Assembly (NCBI GenBank): GCA_015499995.1
Contig: JADNRV010000021.1
Span: 1 to 64,000 of the forward strand
Origin: Flammula alnicola
Lineage: Eukaryota > Basidiomycota > Agaricomycetes > Agaricales > Strophariaceae
Length of the DNA: 64,000 nt
Reading direction: 5' to 3'
Part shown: one piece after another, positions 25,401-36,218 of the stretch
Position numbering within the stretch: the stretch's first letter is position 1
How the letters are laid out: every line of letters begins with the position of its first letter
Notes under the pieces: generated by a model
Told to the model about the DNA's origin: nothing
The model's input: the letters and a program-made list of their open reading frames with translations, nothing else
Databases searched by the model: none
Position numbers and translations under genes: made by a program

Positions 25401-25863
25401 CCAAACTAACTGGAGCTGGAGGGGGTGGTTGCGCCGTTACTCTTATTCCCGATGGTAAGTGCCTAATCATTTGAGCTGCATTGAACCCATGAGGCTTATG
25501 CGGAACACGATCTGTATAGACTTTAAGGACGAGCAGCTGCAGGATCTGATCAACGCGTTGATCCGCGAAAACTTCCAACCTTATCTCACATCTGTGGGCG
25601 GCAGTGGACTTGGAATCTTGTCTCCATACCCTGAACACCGCACTCGTGGATCTCGCGCGCGTCATGTGCCTGAGGTCTTGGGCCAAGTGACTCCTCCGGA
25701 TACCCCGACACCCAGAGAACCGTCGCCAGGCGAGATCGTGGATGGGGTTCAGGACGGCACGTCCGATCTCGAATTCGACCCTTTACGTGCCCCTTTCGTT
25801 TCCAGCACTGTGGCGGAGCTCCCTGAGTGGGCCGCTGAACTGGGACGTTGGTTGTACGTCTGA
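22415..25863 (+). CDS. Cystathionine beta-lyase / mevalonate kinase fusion
   Basis: One frame of about 920 residues joins two enzymes. Residues about 45-440 are a PLP-dependent Cys/Met-metabolism enzyme, most like cystathionine beta-lyase (STR3 type, cystathionine to homocysteine). Motifs are YDYSRSGNPTR, VSSGMAALDIILRLL, VVDNTMMSPYLQRP, the PLP lysine (about residue 227) in SATKYLSGH, and IEDPHDLLDDLERAL. After a roughly 35-residue linker a GHMP kinase of the mevalonate kinase (ERG12) type starts: WFISAPGKVILFGEHAVVHG, LPVGAGLGSSASYSV, HGNPSGVDNSVAVFGG with the catalytic Asp, and TGAGGGGCAVTLIP. The tail ends AAELGRWLYV with TGA at 25863. The joining exon, about 23631-23937, has no stop and no in-frame ATG, so a separate kinase start is not available there. 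Both active-site sets look intact. Cytosolic or peroxisomal location cannot be told. Confidence 0.9.
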
Positions 25864-26149
25864 GCCGAGTTGGTAGCTTTCCGGTCCCCCCATATCTTTC
25901 TTGGTTATCTGAAGTGCGGGTATCCCATGCGGTATCAATAGCAGCGGTTGTCAGGATCTTATCTAATCGATGAACGTATTCATAAAATGAAGTATGTCTG
26001 TATATGTACATAGAAACGCTGTTCAAATAGTAGAGGCTTTTTGAAATGTCCACGAACCTTTTTTATTTAATATTACATACCTGAGGTCTACAAAAAAAAT
26101 CATCAGAAGACAGTGAGACTAAGTAACATGATAAGCAGATCCTTTCAAG

Positions 26150-26562
26150 TTTCAAAGAGGACCCGGGAAGCTCCCATCAGTTGGTGTCCGCGAATTTGCG
26201 GATTTGAGGCCCAAAATTCGTCAAATCTCTGTCCATTTTTTGCGGATTTGACAGCCCAAAAATCCTAGTTCTGTCCACAGCCGGACAAAGTTTCCAGGCT
26301 GCTGAAATTTTTTCAGATTCAATGCCCATGTACCAGCCAAATAGACCAGCATTTTAGGAAATCCTATATACGCACGAATGCTGGGGCCAGGGGACGAGAA
26401 ATTTTGGTTTTAGCACCCGCAGGGAGAGAAAATTTGGGCATTCACGTGACAATCTCTGTCCGTTTTTGCGGATTTGAGGGCGGAAACCGTGCGGATTTGA
26501 GGCCGAATTTTGGATATTTCGCGGACACCAAATAAGAAGAGCTTCCCGGGTCCTTTTCAAAG
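26150..26562. mobile_element. hAT-type MITE, 397 bp, with 8-bp target duplication
   Basis: The element spans 26158-26554. Its ends are perfect 16-bp inverted repeats (AGGACCCGGGAAGCTC at 26158-26173, complement at 26539-26554). After an unmatched stretch (8 bases on the left, 8 on the right) comes a further 13-bp perfect match (TGGTGTCCGCGAA at 26182-26194, complement at 26518-26530). It is flanked by an identical 8-bp target duplication TTTCAAAG (26150-26157 and 26555-26562). Inside, GCGGATTTGA and TCTCTGTCC recur as subterminal repeats. There is no transposase frame. The 8-bp duplication points to hAT-family mobilisation in trans. Confidence 0.9.
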
Positions 26563-26969
26563 TTGGTTTTTCATATTAACCTTTAAGCTCTTTGCCATCC
26601 GGTTAGCCTTTACGTTCAATGCACTCACGAGAGAATTCTGAAAGATTTTGAAGAGGCACAGGAAAAGAACGCGATCACGTGAAAACGCAACATATATTGG
26701 ACACTGTATTCACCATGGCCCATGATCCCACTGACGACGACGACACACTTCTGAATATCTACATATCCCATAGTATGGCAAAATTAACAATTGCATACTT
26801 TTCTCAACTCGTAATGCACGGCAGACCAACAGTCAAACTAGTCAACTTGAAGCATCGGCATCGGCCTCAGGCTCAAACATCGGCGCTTGCTAGGACCCAA
26901 AATAAATACGACACGAATTCATAACTTGGGCGGCTGATAAAAAGAGAAGTTAGACAATACCTCCATCGA

Positions 26970-28440
26970 ATCATGGAAGGTGCACGGTTCTTTGGCACCC
27001 GGGTTACAATCATTGGATGACCGCACACCGCCAGCAGTGAGCCTGAGTGCGGCCAGGTGCGGCCACGGTGGCAAACCGTGTTCAATCCCCAGTCAAGCTC
27101 AGGGACAAGTTCGCTGCGGGTTGTACCCCACATTAACTGTACCTTCCGGGATCGCCTGCACCGGTTTTCAATACCGTCTTATGAAATACATAGGATTGAA
27201 GAACCTGGACTATCGTTGCATACCTCCTGTTCATTGACGACAGTCACCGCTTCATTGGCCTTTGCCCTGGGACGCAGCGCGCCCAAGGCAACCGGCGAAG
27301 AACTCCCGGTGGAGTAGGTCAGGGACTCGCTGTTGCCGTCGACATGGATGCTTATACAGGCAAGTGAAGGACAAGGATCCGGAGTTTCGCTCATAATGTT
27401 GAACCCCAGTGGGGTTCATATTCAGATCTTGGAAAAGAATCAAGCATAAAAGGAGTACGTACCTTTTCTTTATTATGATGCCTCCGCGCATACAGCATTG
27501 ACCCTTTTCCAGTTGAAGCTATCATTAGGCTGATTGTCATCGCCCACAGCAGGCGCAATTTTAGCCTTCATCATTCCTATTCCATGTCCCTTAACCCAGG
27601 TTGGGCAAGAAAAGTGAAACGGAAAGAATCCAGTGGTAAGCAAGCTCCGGTTATTCATCACTCCCAGATCCAGTTTGCGATCTCATTTGTACACCGGTAG
27701 ATTTACATTCCTAAAAGCCCTCAAGTTTACTCAAAGGGAGCCACGGGCCGCTCAGAATCGCCCTCTGATATTGGTGATAAACAAGTCACTGCGCCTCTGA
27801 TATTATTGGTGCGCGGAAGCCAGTACTTATTCCTGCCATTAAGTAATTTACTATTGGAGATATCGTCTCTGAACTTTATCATTTACACGGTATTAGGGAT
27901 TCATCTCAGGGTAGCCTTGGCCTGCTAGTTATCAGAAGCTGCGAGCCCCCGATGAATGAAAGGCATTAGGGTCTCTTGTCCCTTGTACCTAGAACTACTG
28001 AGAGGGATCATATTCGAACGGAAAGCAAGCATTAGCCCAGGTCACAGCTTTAGTATTGGCAGCCAGCTGTTCTGAATCCACGAGGCTGATCCGGAACATC
28101 ATTATAAACTTCAAGAAGGAGCAGTTGTGGCAGGATCTGATCAACTCCTTGATCCGCTGAAACTTCCCGTCGTTATCTCATGGCATCTGTGGGTGGAAAT
28201 AGCCCCGGAATCTAGTCTCTTTAACGCTGAGAATCGCGCCCGTGGATCTCCTGCTGTATTTCATGCTCCCGAGGCACTTGAACGAACTGACTTTCCGGAT
28301 ACACCGACACTAAGATCGTGGATAGTTCTGAGAAGCCAACGATCTTGACCTTTTACGTGCACTTTTGGTGTCCAGCACAGTGGCGGAGCTGCCGGGATGG
28401 ATAGCCGGACTTGGTTGTCGTGCAATGTAGGACTCGGGGC
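26970..28440 (+). pseudogene. Decayed duplicate of the mevalonate kinase half
   Basis: Patches match the kinase part of the fusion gene in the same order. TGCCCTGGGACGCAG near 27265 matches the exon near 24255. AACCCCAGTGG near 27401 matches the HGNPSG region near 24797. The GCAAGAAAAGTGAAACGGAA stretch near 27606 matches near 24866. GGATCTGATCAACTCCTTGA near 28133 matches near 25542. GTGGCGGAGCTGCCGGGATG near 28380 matches near 25810. Intron sequence is matched as well, so it is a DNA duplication and not a processed copy. Numerous stops, frameshifts and indels rule out a product. No cystathionine beta-lyase sequence was seen in it. Similarity continues into the 3' flank (TCTTATCTAATCGAT at 28533 and 25958). 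Confidence 0.8.
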
Positions 28441-28449
28441 GAGCTCTCC

Positions 28450-29305
28450 TTTTCTACCTCTTCGCCCCTCTTCATAGCTCATTTCAGATACATATTCCAC
28501 GCGGTACGTGTATGTATTTCGGGCTCTTGAGATCTTATCTAATCGATCATGCACGTTTATGCGGAACGAATAGAAAGGCCAGCGCATCTGCGAATATAGT
28601 ACATATAAATTCTCTTGCAGACTCTTGGGGATTTCGGAGGCCTTTTCCCCACTGGCAGGAGGTCGGCGTAACATGCATATGGGATACTAGTGCACATAAC
28701 GCAGTTATAATAAAAGCTCAAGGGACCCCTTGTCATCAAATTAAGGCTGTACGTGAAGCGGGTCATGGGTGGTACGTATCTTGGTTGTCGTCTTTATTTG
28801 TAGGGAGAATGGACGGACTTCAAGCCCAGCAATCGAATGGCTCCTTTGGCGTTATGTGTCAGGTACATAGAATTTTGTTGGATAAAGTATTCTGCTTTCA
28901 GTCACACCCGCTGCTGCGAGTTACACTACGGAAAATGGGAGAAACTAAGTTGCGCGCTCGCCTTATACCAGAGTCCTTCTCCCTTCGAGTCGCCGTTAGC
29001 GCTTTGAGGTCGGAGGCCTGCCAAGAGACACGTTTAAATTTAGCCGTCCCTGTAGTTCTATTAATAACATGCCAGCCCGACCCTTGATCGATCTAGTACC
29101 ATTTTGAGTATGGATCTACGGACCAATCTTATGGATCCATCACAAGAAAAAAACCCTTCTAAATGCATATTCCAAGCATATTCAAGAAGATAGATATTAT
29201 ACGCATTTTAATATATATAGAGATAATCCCTGCTATGTGCAAGTTCCGGGTTGAAGATAGTAAATATAGTTTAAAGAGTGTTCATGTAGTAAATAGAAAG
29301 GGAAT
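28450..29305. other. Intergenic, no gene seen
   Basis: The first part carries the duplicated 3' flank of the fusion gene. The 28512-29087 frame (191 codons) has no recognisable domain and a composition unlike the genes here. AT-rich toward 29200. Confidence 0.4.
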
Positions 29306-30554
29306 CTACTCTTCGTCCGACTCAGAAGATACGTCTTCAGTGAGCTCTTGGGGTCGAAGATACACGATCCCCGTTTCCTTAACCTCTAGTCGTTGAGAGC
29401 CAAAGTACCGAACGGTCTCAAAGCTCCACCTACCAAATAAAACAGAATGAGTGGTTGCTCTCCGAAATGTGAAGATATTCGACTTACACAATGTTGCCGA
29501 CCATCCAATTACCCAAGGCGTCAATAAAGCGAACAGCATCTTTACCAAGGGCCGGTGAAAGCTTCGCTCTTGAAGAAAGATATGTCTCCACGAATTGGCT
29601 GCACTGAACACCGATGTAGTCTGATGCCTCCTGCAAGGACATCTTCTTGTCCTCCATTAGAACAGTTACAACGTTGTTGCCAGTATGACCTTTGGATTGT
29701 TCGACATCGTATGAATATACGTCCTGCGAAAATGTCAGAAAGCGTGAAAATGACTAGAATTACCATCTGCTTACATTGGCCCAGCAGACATGATCGCAAG
29801 CCGCCCAGTATGCGTTCAGGAAGTTTTCATCCTCGTAAACCTCATCGTCGAGGTCGATTCCCAAAATATGCTCCACAAGGGAGAAGCACAGAAGAACGGC
29901 GCTGTTGTTACGGCGCAAGGGGATGAACGACTCGAGGTCAAGAACTTCCTGTCGTTCTCTGAGCTCGGCTTCTCTGGCGACGCAGGTGGTGTACGCCACA
30001 CAGAGGTCCTCCCAGCGCTTCACGTTCCTTGGGCCAGCAAGACGACGGAAACGAGCTCGGAATCTGAAAGTGCGAGTTATTAATAATTGTGGTTGGAGAG
30101 ATAACTAAGACATACTCTTTGGTGATCTTTGCTAGTTTAGAGCCATCGTCCCAGTCGGGATATTTCATGGCATTAACGAAGACCTGACCAGTGGCACTAG
30201 CGTCCTGGCCATTCTGGTCATCGCTGACTTCATCAACGACGAACAGCATATTGACCTGATAAACGATGCTAATTAGAAAATAATAAATAGAATGCAAAGT
30301 TTATTCACAAAATCGCAGGTCGTTCGAAATTGCTCGTAACCAGCATATGGGTAAGCACGCGAACAAAGGAGTTCGTTCTGTCCCTGGACAAAGTCCGCGC
30401 GTTTTCTGTCCGTGAAAACATTGTAGCTGTTAATCCAGGCTCGCGACTCCGCCGATGCCTCTCTGTAGTAAGGGTTGGTAGATGCCTTTAAAGGGCTTGA
30501 AGAGGCGAAGAGATCAGGGAGACGGAATTGACGTGGTGAACTTGAGGTAGACAT
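29306..30554 (-). CDS. Basidiomycete sesquiterpene synthase
   Basis: Class I terpene cyclase that ionises farnesyl diphosphate and cyclises it to a sesquiterpene; the product cannot be predicted. ATG at 30554 gives [16 protein letters not shown]. The Asp-rich metal-binding motif is [12 protein letters not shown], the D(E)xxD form used by many basidiomycete enzymes. The second metal site, [14 protein letters not shown], is the NSE motif (Asn, Ser, Glu in place) and is interrupted by one intron. A C-terminal Arg-Tyr pair occurs in [10 protein letters not shown]. Total length, about 340-350 residues, is normal. It ends SSESDEE with TAG at 29306-29308. No P450, transporter or other tailoring gene was recognised nearby, so it does not sit in an obvious cluster. 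Confidence 0.92.
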
Positions 30555-32103
30555 TGTCAGAAAAGATGATGTATCAGAGGAGCTGTGAGGGGGTTGGATT
30601 TTCTGGAGAGCTGAGGAAGAGACTGTTGATTCGAAGTGGATGAAGTCCTAGCCCTCTTTATACAAAATCTCGAATAGAGACCAAAGGGCGAACGAGTCAT
30701 TTGGGTTCTCCAAGTGGTTCGGGACGATCGTTGCGAGCCCCGATCTCATCTCCAGAGACAGAAAATCCAAGCAATCTCTAGATTTATTGAAAGAATTCAG
30801 TCGAGCGTCCGAAACGGCTCATTTCCGCAGGAGCGGCACTTCATGTTAGGAACCTGGCACCGATCCCGATGCGATGACGAATGCGGAGGGGTATCTGGCC
30901 AAGGTCATATGGGGAATTGAAAATGGGAATGGCGGCTTCGGCCAGGGCAAGAGGACTAGATGTAAGGCATTTGCTTTTTTTGAGAACCGCGAATAACCGG
31001 ACTTGAACTTGTGTTTGACCTCGCTTGCGTCCTTCCTATTTCGAGCATCTCTCCTTCCTAAATCGTCTATCTCACCCTGATTCGCAAGGTGGAATATGAC
31101 TTGGACACAGTAGCAAGACTCGCTGGTTTCTATGATGGACATATACTTACTTTTCTCCTCGTTGGAGTGACACCCAATTTTCACGAAGGATTGGCAACAC
31201 GCCCAGTTTCCGAGCCTTTCGGCGACAATTGATTTGCCATCATGAGCGAAATAGAATGAATCTATAACACTGTTTCAAGCGCTTCACATGTAAGATACAA
31301 TGACAACCTTACACTTTCTTGATCGAGCGCTCTTTTACCGAGAATAAACTCTTGTTCGTGATATAATACATTCCACCGACCACGTTCGAGCTACATTGGC
31401 CTCGAATGCGAATCGACTGCAACAACCCGCTCCGAGGGGTCTCGTGACATGCTTTGCTAGCATGCCGTTACACTCGTTACACCAGCTACCTCGGATTAAC
31501 GCGTAGGACCCATTTTTTGCGACTCCTTCGGCGTGTGGATGTAACCACTCTGCGTCGAGCACAGGTTCAAGGAAATGCTCCGTTTACAAGAAATGGGCTG
31601 CATCTCCTTCAAAACGATTACGGGCCGGCAAGCCACATCATACATGATGTGTGACAGCGTACCGGCGACTGTCCACTCCATAATAACCCCTTAACGAACG
31701 CAATGCTGAAGCGTCTCGTCCGCGGTTTTCAAGAGAAACTCTTACTTCTGAAGTCAGAATGCTGGGCGACATGGGCAAGGCCATCTTCTTCAAAATTGCT
31801 TCGTCGCGAGGATTCCCACCTTATGCTCACACCAACTTAAATTTTCCATCTGAAGCCGTTTAGAATGTACACGTTCTCGGCCGTGGTGCTGGCGCGAACT
31901 TGACGAAGGCGGAAAGATTCATCTAGAGCGGGAAACTGACGCCGGATATAATCCGCAGGTTGTTAATTTCAATCAGAAGAAAAACAAGGAACAGAGATGA
32001 GGAGACCCACGACATGAAACCGCCGGATTCCATAAAGTAGCCGTTCAGTAGGTGAAGTAATGGCATGCTAGTTTGTTATCACTATCGGAGTGTGAGAACG
32101 AGT
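30555..32103. other. Intergenic, no gene seen
   Basis: Upstream region of the terpene synthase plus sequence with only short frames (for example 30846-31184 on the minus strand) that show no domain. Confidence 0.4.
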
Positions 32104-33205
32104 CTGAAATGAATATTCCGGCTCACCGACTCATGAGCCGGACTCCGACTCACCCGTCACACGTCAAACTGCATTTTATTGGCCTAAGTACCTCCTAAGG
32201 ACGTCCTTGAGGTTCTCGGAGAGTATATAATAAGATAGAGATCCCGAAAAACGTACCTTGAGCCTTAGAGAGAAGTATACAGCATGTAAAGTATCTTGGC
32301 TACTATTTCTGTGTCTGTACATCAAATGGAAAGCGACACTTCCTCAAGGCCTCAAGTCTGCTCGTATTCACCAAAAATAACATTATGTTTATTACATATG
32401 CATGTAAGGTTTAACGACATATAGCGTTGTATCTACGTGCTATCATGACAGGTGTACAACGGAGGCGGAGGCAAAGGCAAAGGCGACAGCTCGCGCCGCA
32501 GGCGGGGAAATTACCTATCCTCATCTCCCGCTTGCAACGGCTTCATGGCCTCGCTCTGCCGCCTCTGGCTTACCACCCCCGCCGTTGCCCGCCTCTGGTT
32601 CTCTCCCCATCGCTCGTTCTTGTCTCTTGTTCTCATCATTGTTCTCGGCGTTGCAGGAGCACGGTAGCACCATATTCATACCATCTCTTCGTATTCCTCC
32701 CCCTGCTTCTTAGCTCGTCGCCGTTGCTTTCGGCTGCGTTCTTGGCCTAGTATTAGGTGTAGTCGATCCCGGCTCCACATCCCTTTTAGAGGGGAGGGGC
32801 TCGCAGGTTGCGAGATGGTAAACCGTAGGCTGGCAGAGATGGTTGATGGGCGGCGAGTCATGATGGCGAGGTGGGAGGACAAAGTGGGCAGCTGGTGCTG
32901 GAGCGTTGAAGACGTCGAAGGGGATGGTGGCGGGAGGAAACTCCGGTGACAGGAAAGGAAAGCGGCGGCAGTGTCATGATCATGTGACACATTTTTGCCT
33001 TTTATGTTCACATATGGCGGCAAATTTACATTCATGATAATTGTCACCAGACACTCGAAATTAGGGACAAGAAATGCACAAATATGTTCAGAGAAGCTCA
33101 GAGATAGCTTATGAGGAGCAAGAATCTGGAAATACCAGATACAGGCTGTGCCGGAGGATGAGTCGGACTCCGGCTTGTGCCGGTGAGCCGGAATATTCGT
33201 TTCAG
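32104..33205. mobile_element. Possible 1.1-kb element with about 50-bp inverted ends
   Basis: The 51 bases from 32104 (CTGAAATGAATATTCCGGCT onward) match the reverse complement of 33157-33205 at most positions, with one 2-base gap. No clear target duplication was found and no transposase is encoded. Frames inside (32427-32750; 32676-33395 minus) are low-complexity, Arg- or Ser-rich and unrecognised. It may be a non-autonomous transposon or two solo repeats in opposite orientation. Confidence 0.45.
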
Positions 33206-35210
33206 TCATTTTTTGCGGAGTGTTAGCATTGACGAAATAACCGATTGTTCTAAATTTAGAACTTGTACTTGTCGGTCCGTATAGTCTTTCTGGTACGTAC
33301 CGTCGGCAACCAAGAAAAAGATAGGAAAGAGGAGAACGGAGATTAAGTATTGCTGGATATTGGACGAGCAGGTGAGGGTCCAGCGCCCGCGCCACAAGGT
33401 GGGGACCTCGGAATCGGAGACGAGACTGATCAGAAAGTCATCCAGTCAAAGAAGAAAAAGCCGGCAGGCGAAATACAAAATCATACAAAGGCGATCAAAC
33501 AGTTTGAATAAGTGTATGGCTTTGGTAGGACATAAGCAGTGCTTGATTGACACCGTGTCACTGGACTAGCCACGTTTACTGGGCGCCTGATGCACTTAAG
33601 AAAATAAAGAGATACACGGGCAACGACGGAACATCCACATTTCTCCCCGCGGAGAGATCGGAAGTCGACATTACTCGCCTCCGGTGAGACCGAAAAACAG
33701 TATAGCTGTAAGAGAGAGATAGTTGAACATCATCCAAGAGTAGGTTGCGTTGCGTGGAGCGCGTTTCATACTGATTTTGGGGGAAAAAGAGCTTATTTAG
33801 CGTAGTCTTCGGAGACAGGAGGCAAAAGAAAAGAAAAATAACGGACCAGGCAAGTCTAGATTAAAAAATGATTTTTGGACTTGTTTCCAAGTCACTATCT
33901 TAGGGTGTATACATATGTATAGCATGGGGGGTGGGACTCAGCAAGTCGGCTGATCGATTCCAGCACCCAAAGGCATGTGGTTGTGGGCAAGACAGGAGCC
34001 GCACAGGAGTGACAGAACAGCCCGCGGGCCATCTCGAAAGCAAAACGTTCAGAGGTGCCCAACCCATGACGGACTTCGAATGAACAGATAAGACAGGATG
34101 TTACGTACCAATCGTACCAATCGTTGGATACATACGTGATAGTCGTTAACAATCGACCGGGAGAGTGTCACCCGAGGAACTCATGGCAAGATTTCCTGTT
34201 GGAAAAGGCACGCAGAAGCAAGAAACAGAAATAAGCCGGAGTTCTGGCTCCAGCAGTAAGCAAGTCATCCATAGACTGTTGGTGGATGCATTGGTTCAAC
34301 CCAAATGGGAGGGTCGTAATTCCGTTGAGCTGAGGGTTCGCAGACGTGACTGCCGTCCTGATGAGCAGATAGATTAAGAAGATCGGACAGTCTGGAGCAC
34401 GCATCCATTACAGGTGAAGCGAGGGCGACTTGGGGATAGAGACCGGACAAGACAGAAGATCGGAATGGAGATTGAGAACAGACAAGGTGCCTACCTCGCG
34501 GTGCTTGGTGGGCAAAGATCAAGGTCGAGTCTGCCGGTGATCGAAAAAATCATTAAAATCGCCCTGTAGATGACGAGATTCTTAGAGTTGGCTATGTACG
34601 GTTATCATTAAACTCACCTGGCTGTATAACCGAAGGTATGCAGAAGCCATAGACTTCAGAATTCAGATACGGACGCAGAACCAGTTTATATTATGACTGT
34701 AGTCGAGTGAGTCGGTTGAGCCTGCGAATTGTTAATGCGACGTGGTAGTCCTTGGTGATAGTCCTTCACCGGGCGTCCGGCGACTGCTTGAAGCCGTGAT
34801 GTGCACAATCCAGGGAATTACGACGTAATTCACCGAATCGCAACATCTTGAATCATCTGCCTAACAAAAATACAACAGTTAAAGTATAGGCAAGTAAGTG
34901 GGCAACTCCGTCGCGCTCAAAAGAGGGATAAAATTGTAGGGTAAAGCCCGTAGAGGATCCATGGAAACCTCGGCAAGTTGGAGGATAATTGAAGGCGTAG
35001 CTTGAATCTAAAGCATGAGAAATGCCGAGGGTAACGTTCTAACGTTCCACACGAGGTTGTACAGATCAACGGTGTATACAATTAGAAATGACGTGAACAA
35101 TGCGAATATCGTGCAGAACAGTAAATGATGACAAGGGGAAAGGATTGGATACAGAAATAAAATAAAAAATATGGCATCCCGACCGTGCTTTGAGAGGGCA
35201 ACGTGTGACG
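33206..35210. other. Gene-poor interval; one possible small membrane-protein exon
   Basis: On the minus strand, about 33671-33770 reads MKRAPRNATYSWMMFNYLSL then TAILFFGLTGGE and a stop, after a plausible TCAG acceptor. This could be the last exon of a small membrane protein, but I could not place upstream exons. The rest shows nothing recognisable. Confidence 0.3.
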
Positions 35211-36129
35211 CTAGAAGCATATACGATAGCTTGCATATCGTCCACTTGTTTCACTAGGTCTTGTGATTTTGACCACCTGTCCTCGGCGGAGACCATAGTA
35301 CCGTGCTACTGGGTCTGCCAGTTGGATACGAGGCAACTGGGTCTCTTTTAGCCGGCTGCGGAATAAATGGAAATTAAGAAAACACTCCAAAGAATGACAG
35401 GATAAGCACGCACTATTTCTCCAATAGCATCTTCTTCTCTTCTGTGGTCAGAACTTCATGACGCGGGACCAGCGTATGGTGCACGATATTGACGAGGAGA
35501 TCAGCCTCTGAGAACTCCTCTAGGCGATACTCAGACGCCATTGCGATAATAACCTTCGAGGATGCATCAGAAATCCGGCACAGAACGGCGAGAGTGCGAA
35601 TGCGGCTTACTTTGCGAGCTGATGGAGTCATGTTGCCTGGAAAGACAATGATACCTCGCTGGATAGATTTCTCCTCCAGGATACCGAGAAATCTAGAAAG
35701 AAAGAACGAAAGATAAGGTTATCGATTTCTGAGCAATTCAAACCATAACTCACTTTCTCATTGACCTTACACCGACGCTCCGCTCCTCCGAGAAGAAGAT
35801 AAAAATTTGGTCGCTTGGATTTGCACGCGAGTTTGTGTAAAAGTTCAACTGGTTCCGACTGCAAACATTTTCATGAATGAGAACTTCGTTGATGGAATAG
35901 GTTTAAAGAGACACTCACTCAACCACTCCACTGTTGTTCGCGTACAAATCCCGAAACCGTTGAAGGTCCATATTAATTTCTTCATCAGCAACCAGAAAGC
36001 CCTAAGCAAACGAATGATGAGATCATGCATCCCAAACTATTCGCGATCGTAGCTAACTCTGTCTTTCACAAGTTCGTGGATTGTTCGATTGACTTTCCAT
36101 AATTTCGCAGTTTCGTCGACGTCGCCCAT
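35211..36129 (-). CDS. RPB5: RNA polymerase subunit RPB5 (RPABC1)
   Basis: Shared subunit of RNA polymerases I, II and III, in the nucleus. ATG at 36129 gives [20 protein letters not shown]. The next exons give [31 protein letters not shown] and VRSMRK segments, and then [20 protein letters not shown] with KKMLLEK. The final exon carries the highly conserved C-terminal assembly domain: [20 protein letters not shown], then [20 protein letters not shown], ending CF and TAG at 35211-35213. Both the N-terminal jaw-type domain and the C-terminal domain are present over about 215-220 residues, the normal length. The start codon lies 89 bp from that of SWD2 on the other strand. Confidence 0.93.
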
Positions 36130-36218
36130 GAGGAAGGAGAACAAGAATGACCAGCGTAGAGAATTGAAAATATTTGTAACTCCGATCAACTGCTTTCTCG
36201 GTCTTGCTTCCTTTCAAA
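36130..36218. promoter_or_regulatory. Compact bidirectional promoter, RPB5/SWD2
   Basis: Only 89 bp separate the divergent start codons of RPB5 (36129, minus) and SWD2 (36219, plus). Both 5' UTRs and both core promoters must lie here or reach into the opposite gene. Both products serve RNA polymerase II transcription, so shared control is plausible but inferred. Confidence 0.6.

Noticed and set aside
28512..29087. 191-codon frame as a gene
   Set aside because: No domain, no ATG-to-exon structure like its neighbours, and its first part overlaps duplicated 3' flank of the fusion gene.
32676..33395. 239-codon minus-strand frame as a gene
   Set aside because: Low-complexity Ser/Arg/Pro composition, and it spans the right inverted repeat; no family recognised.
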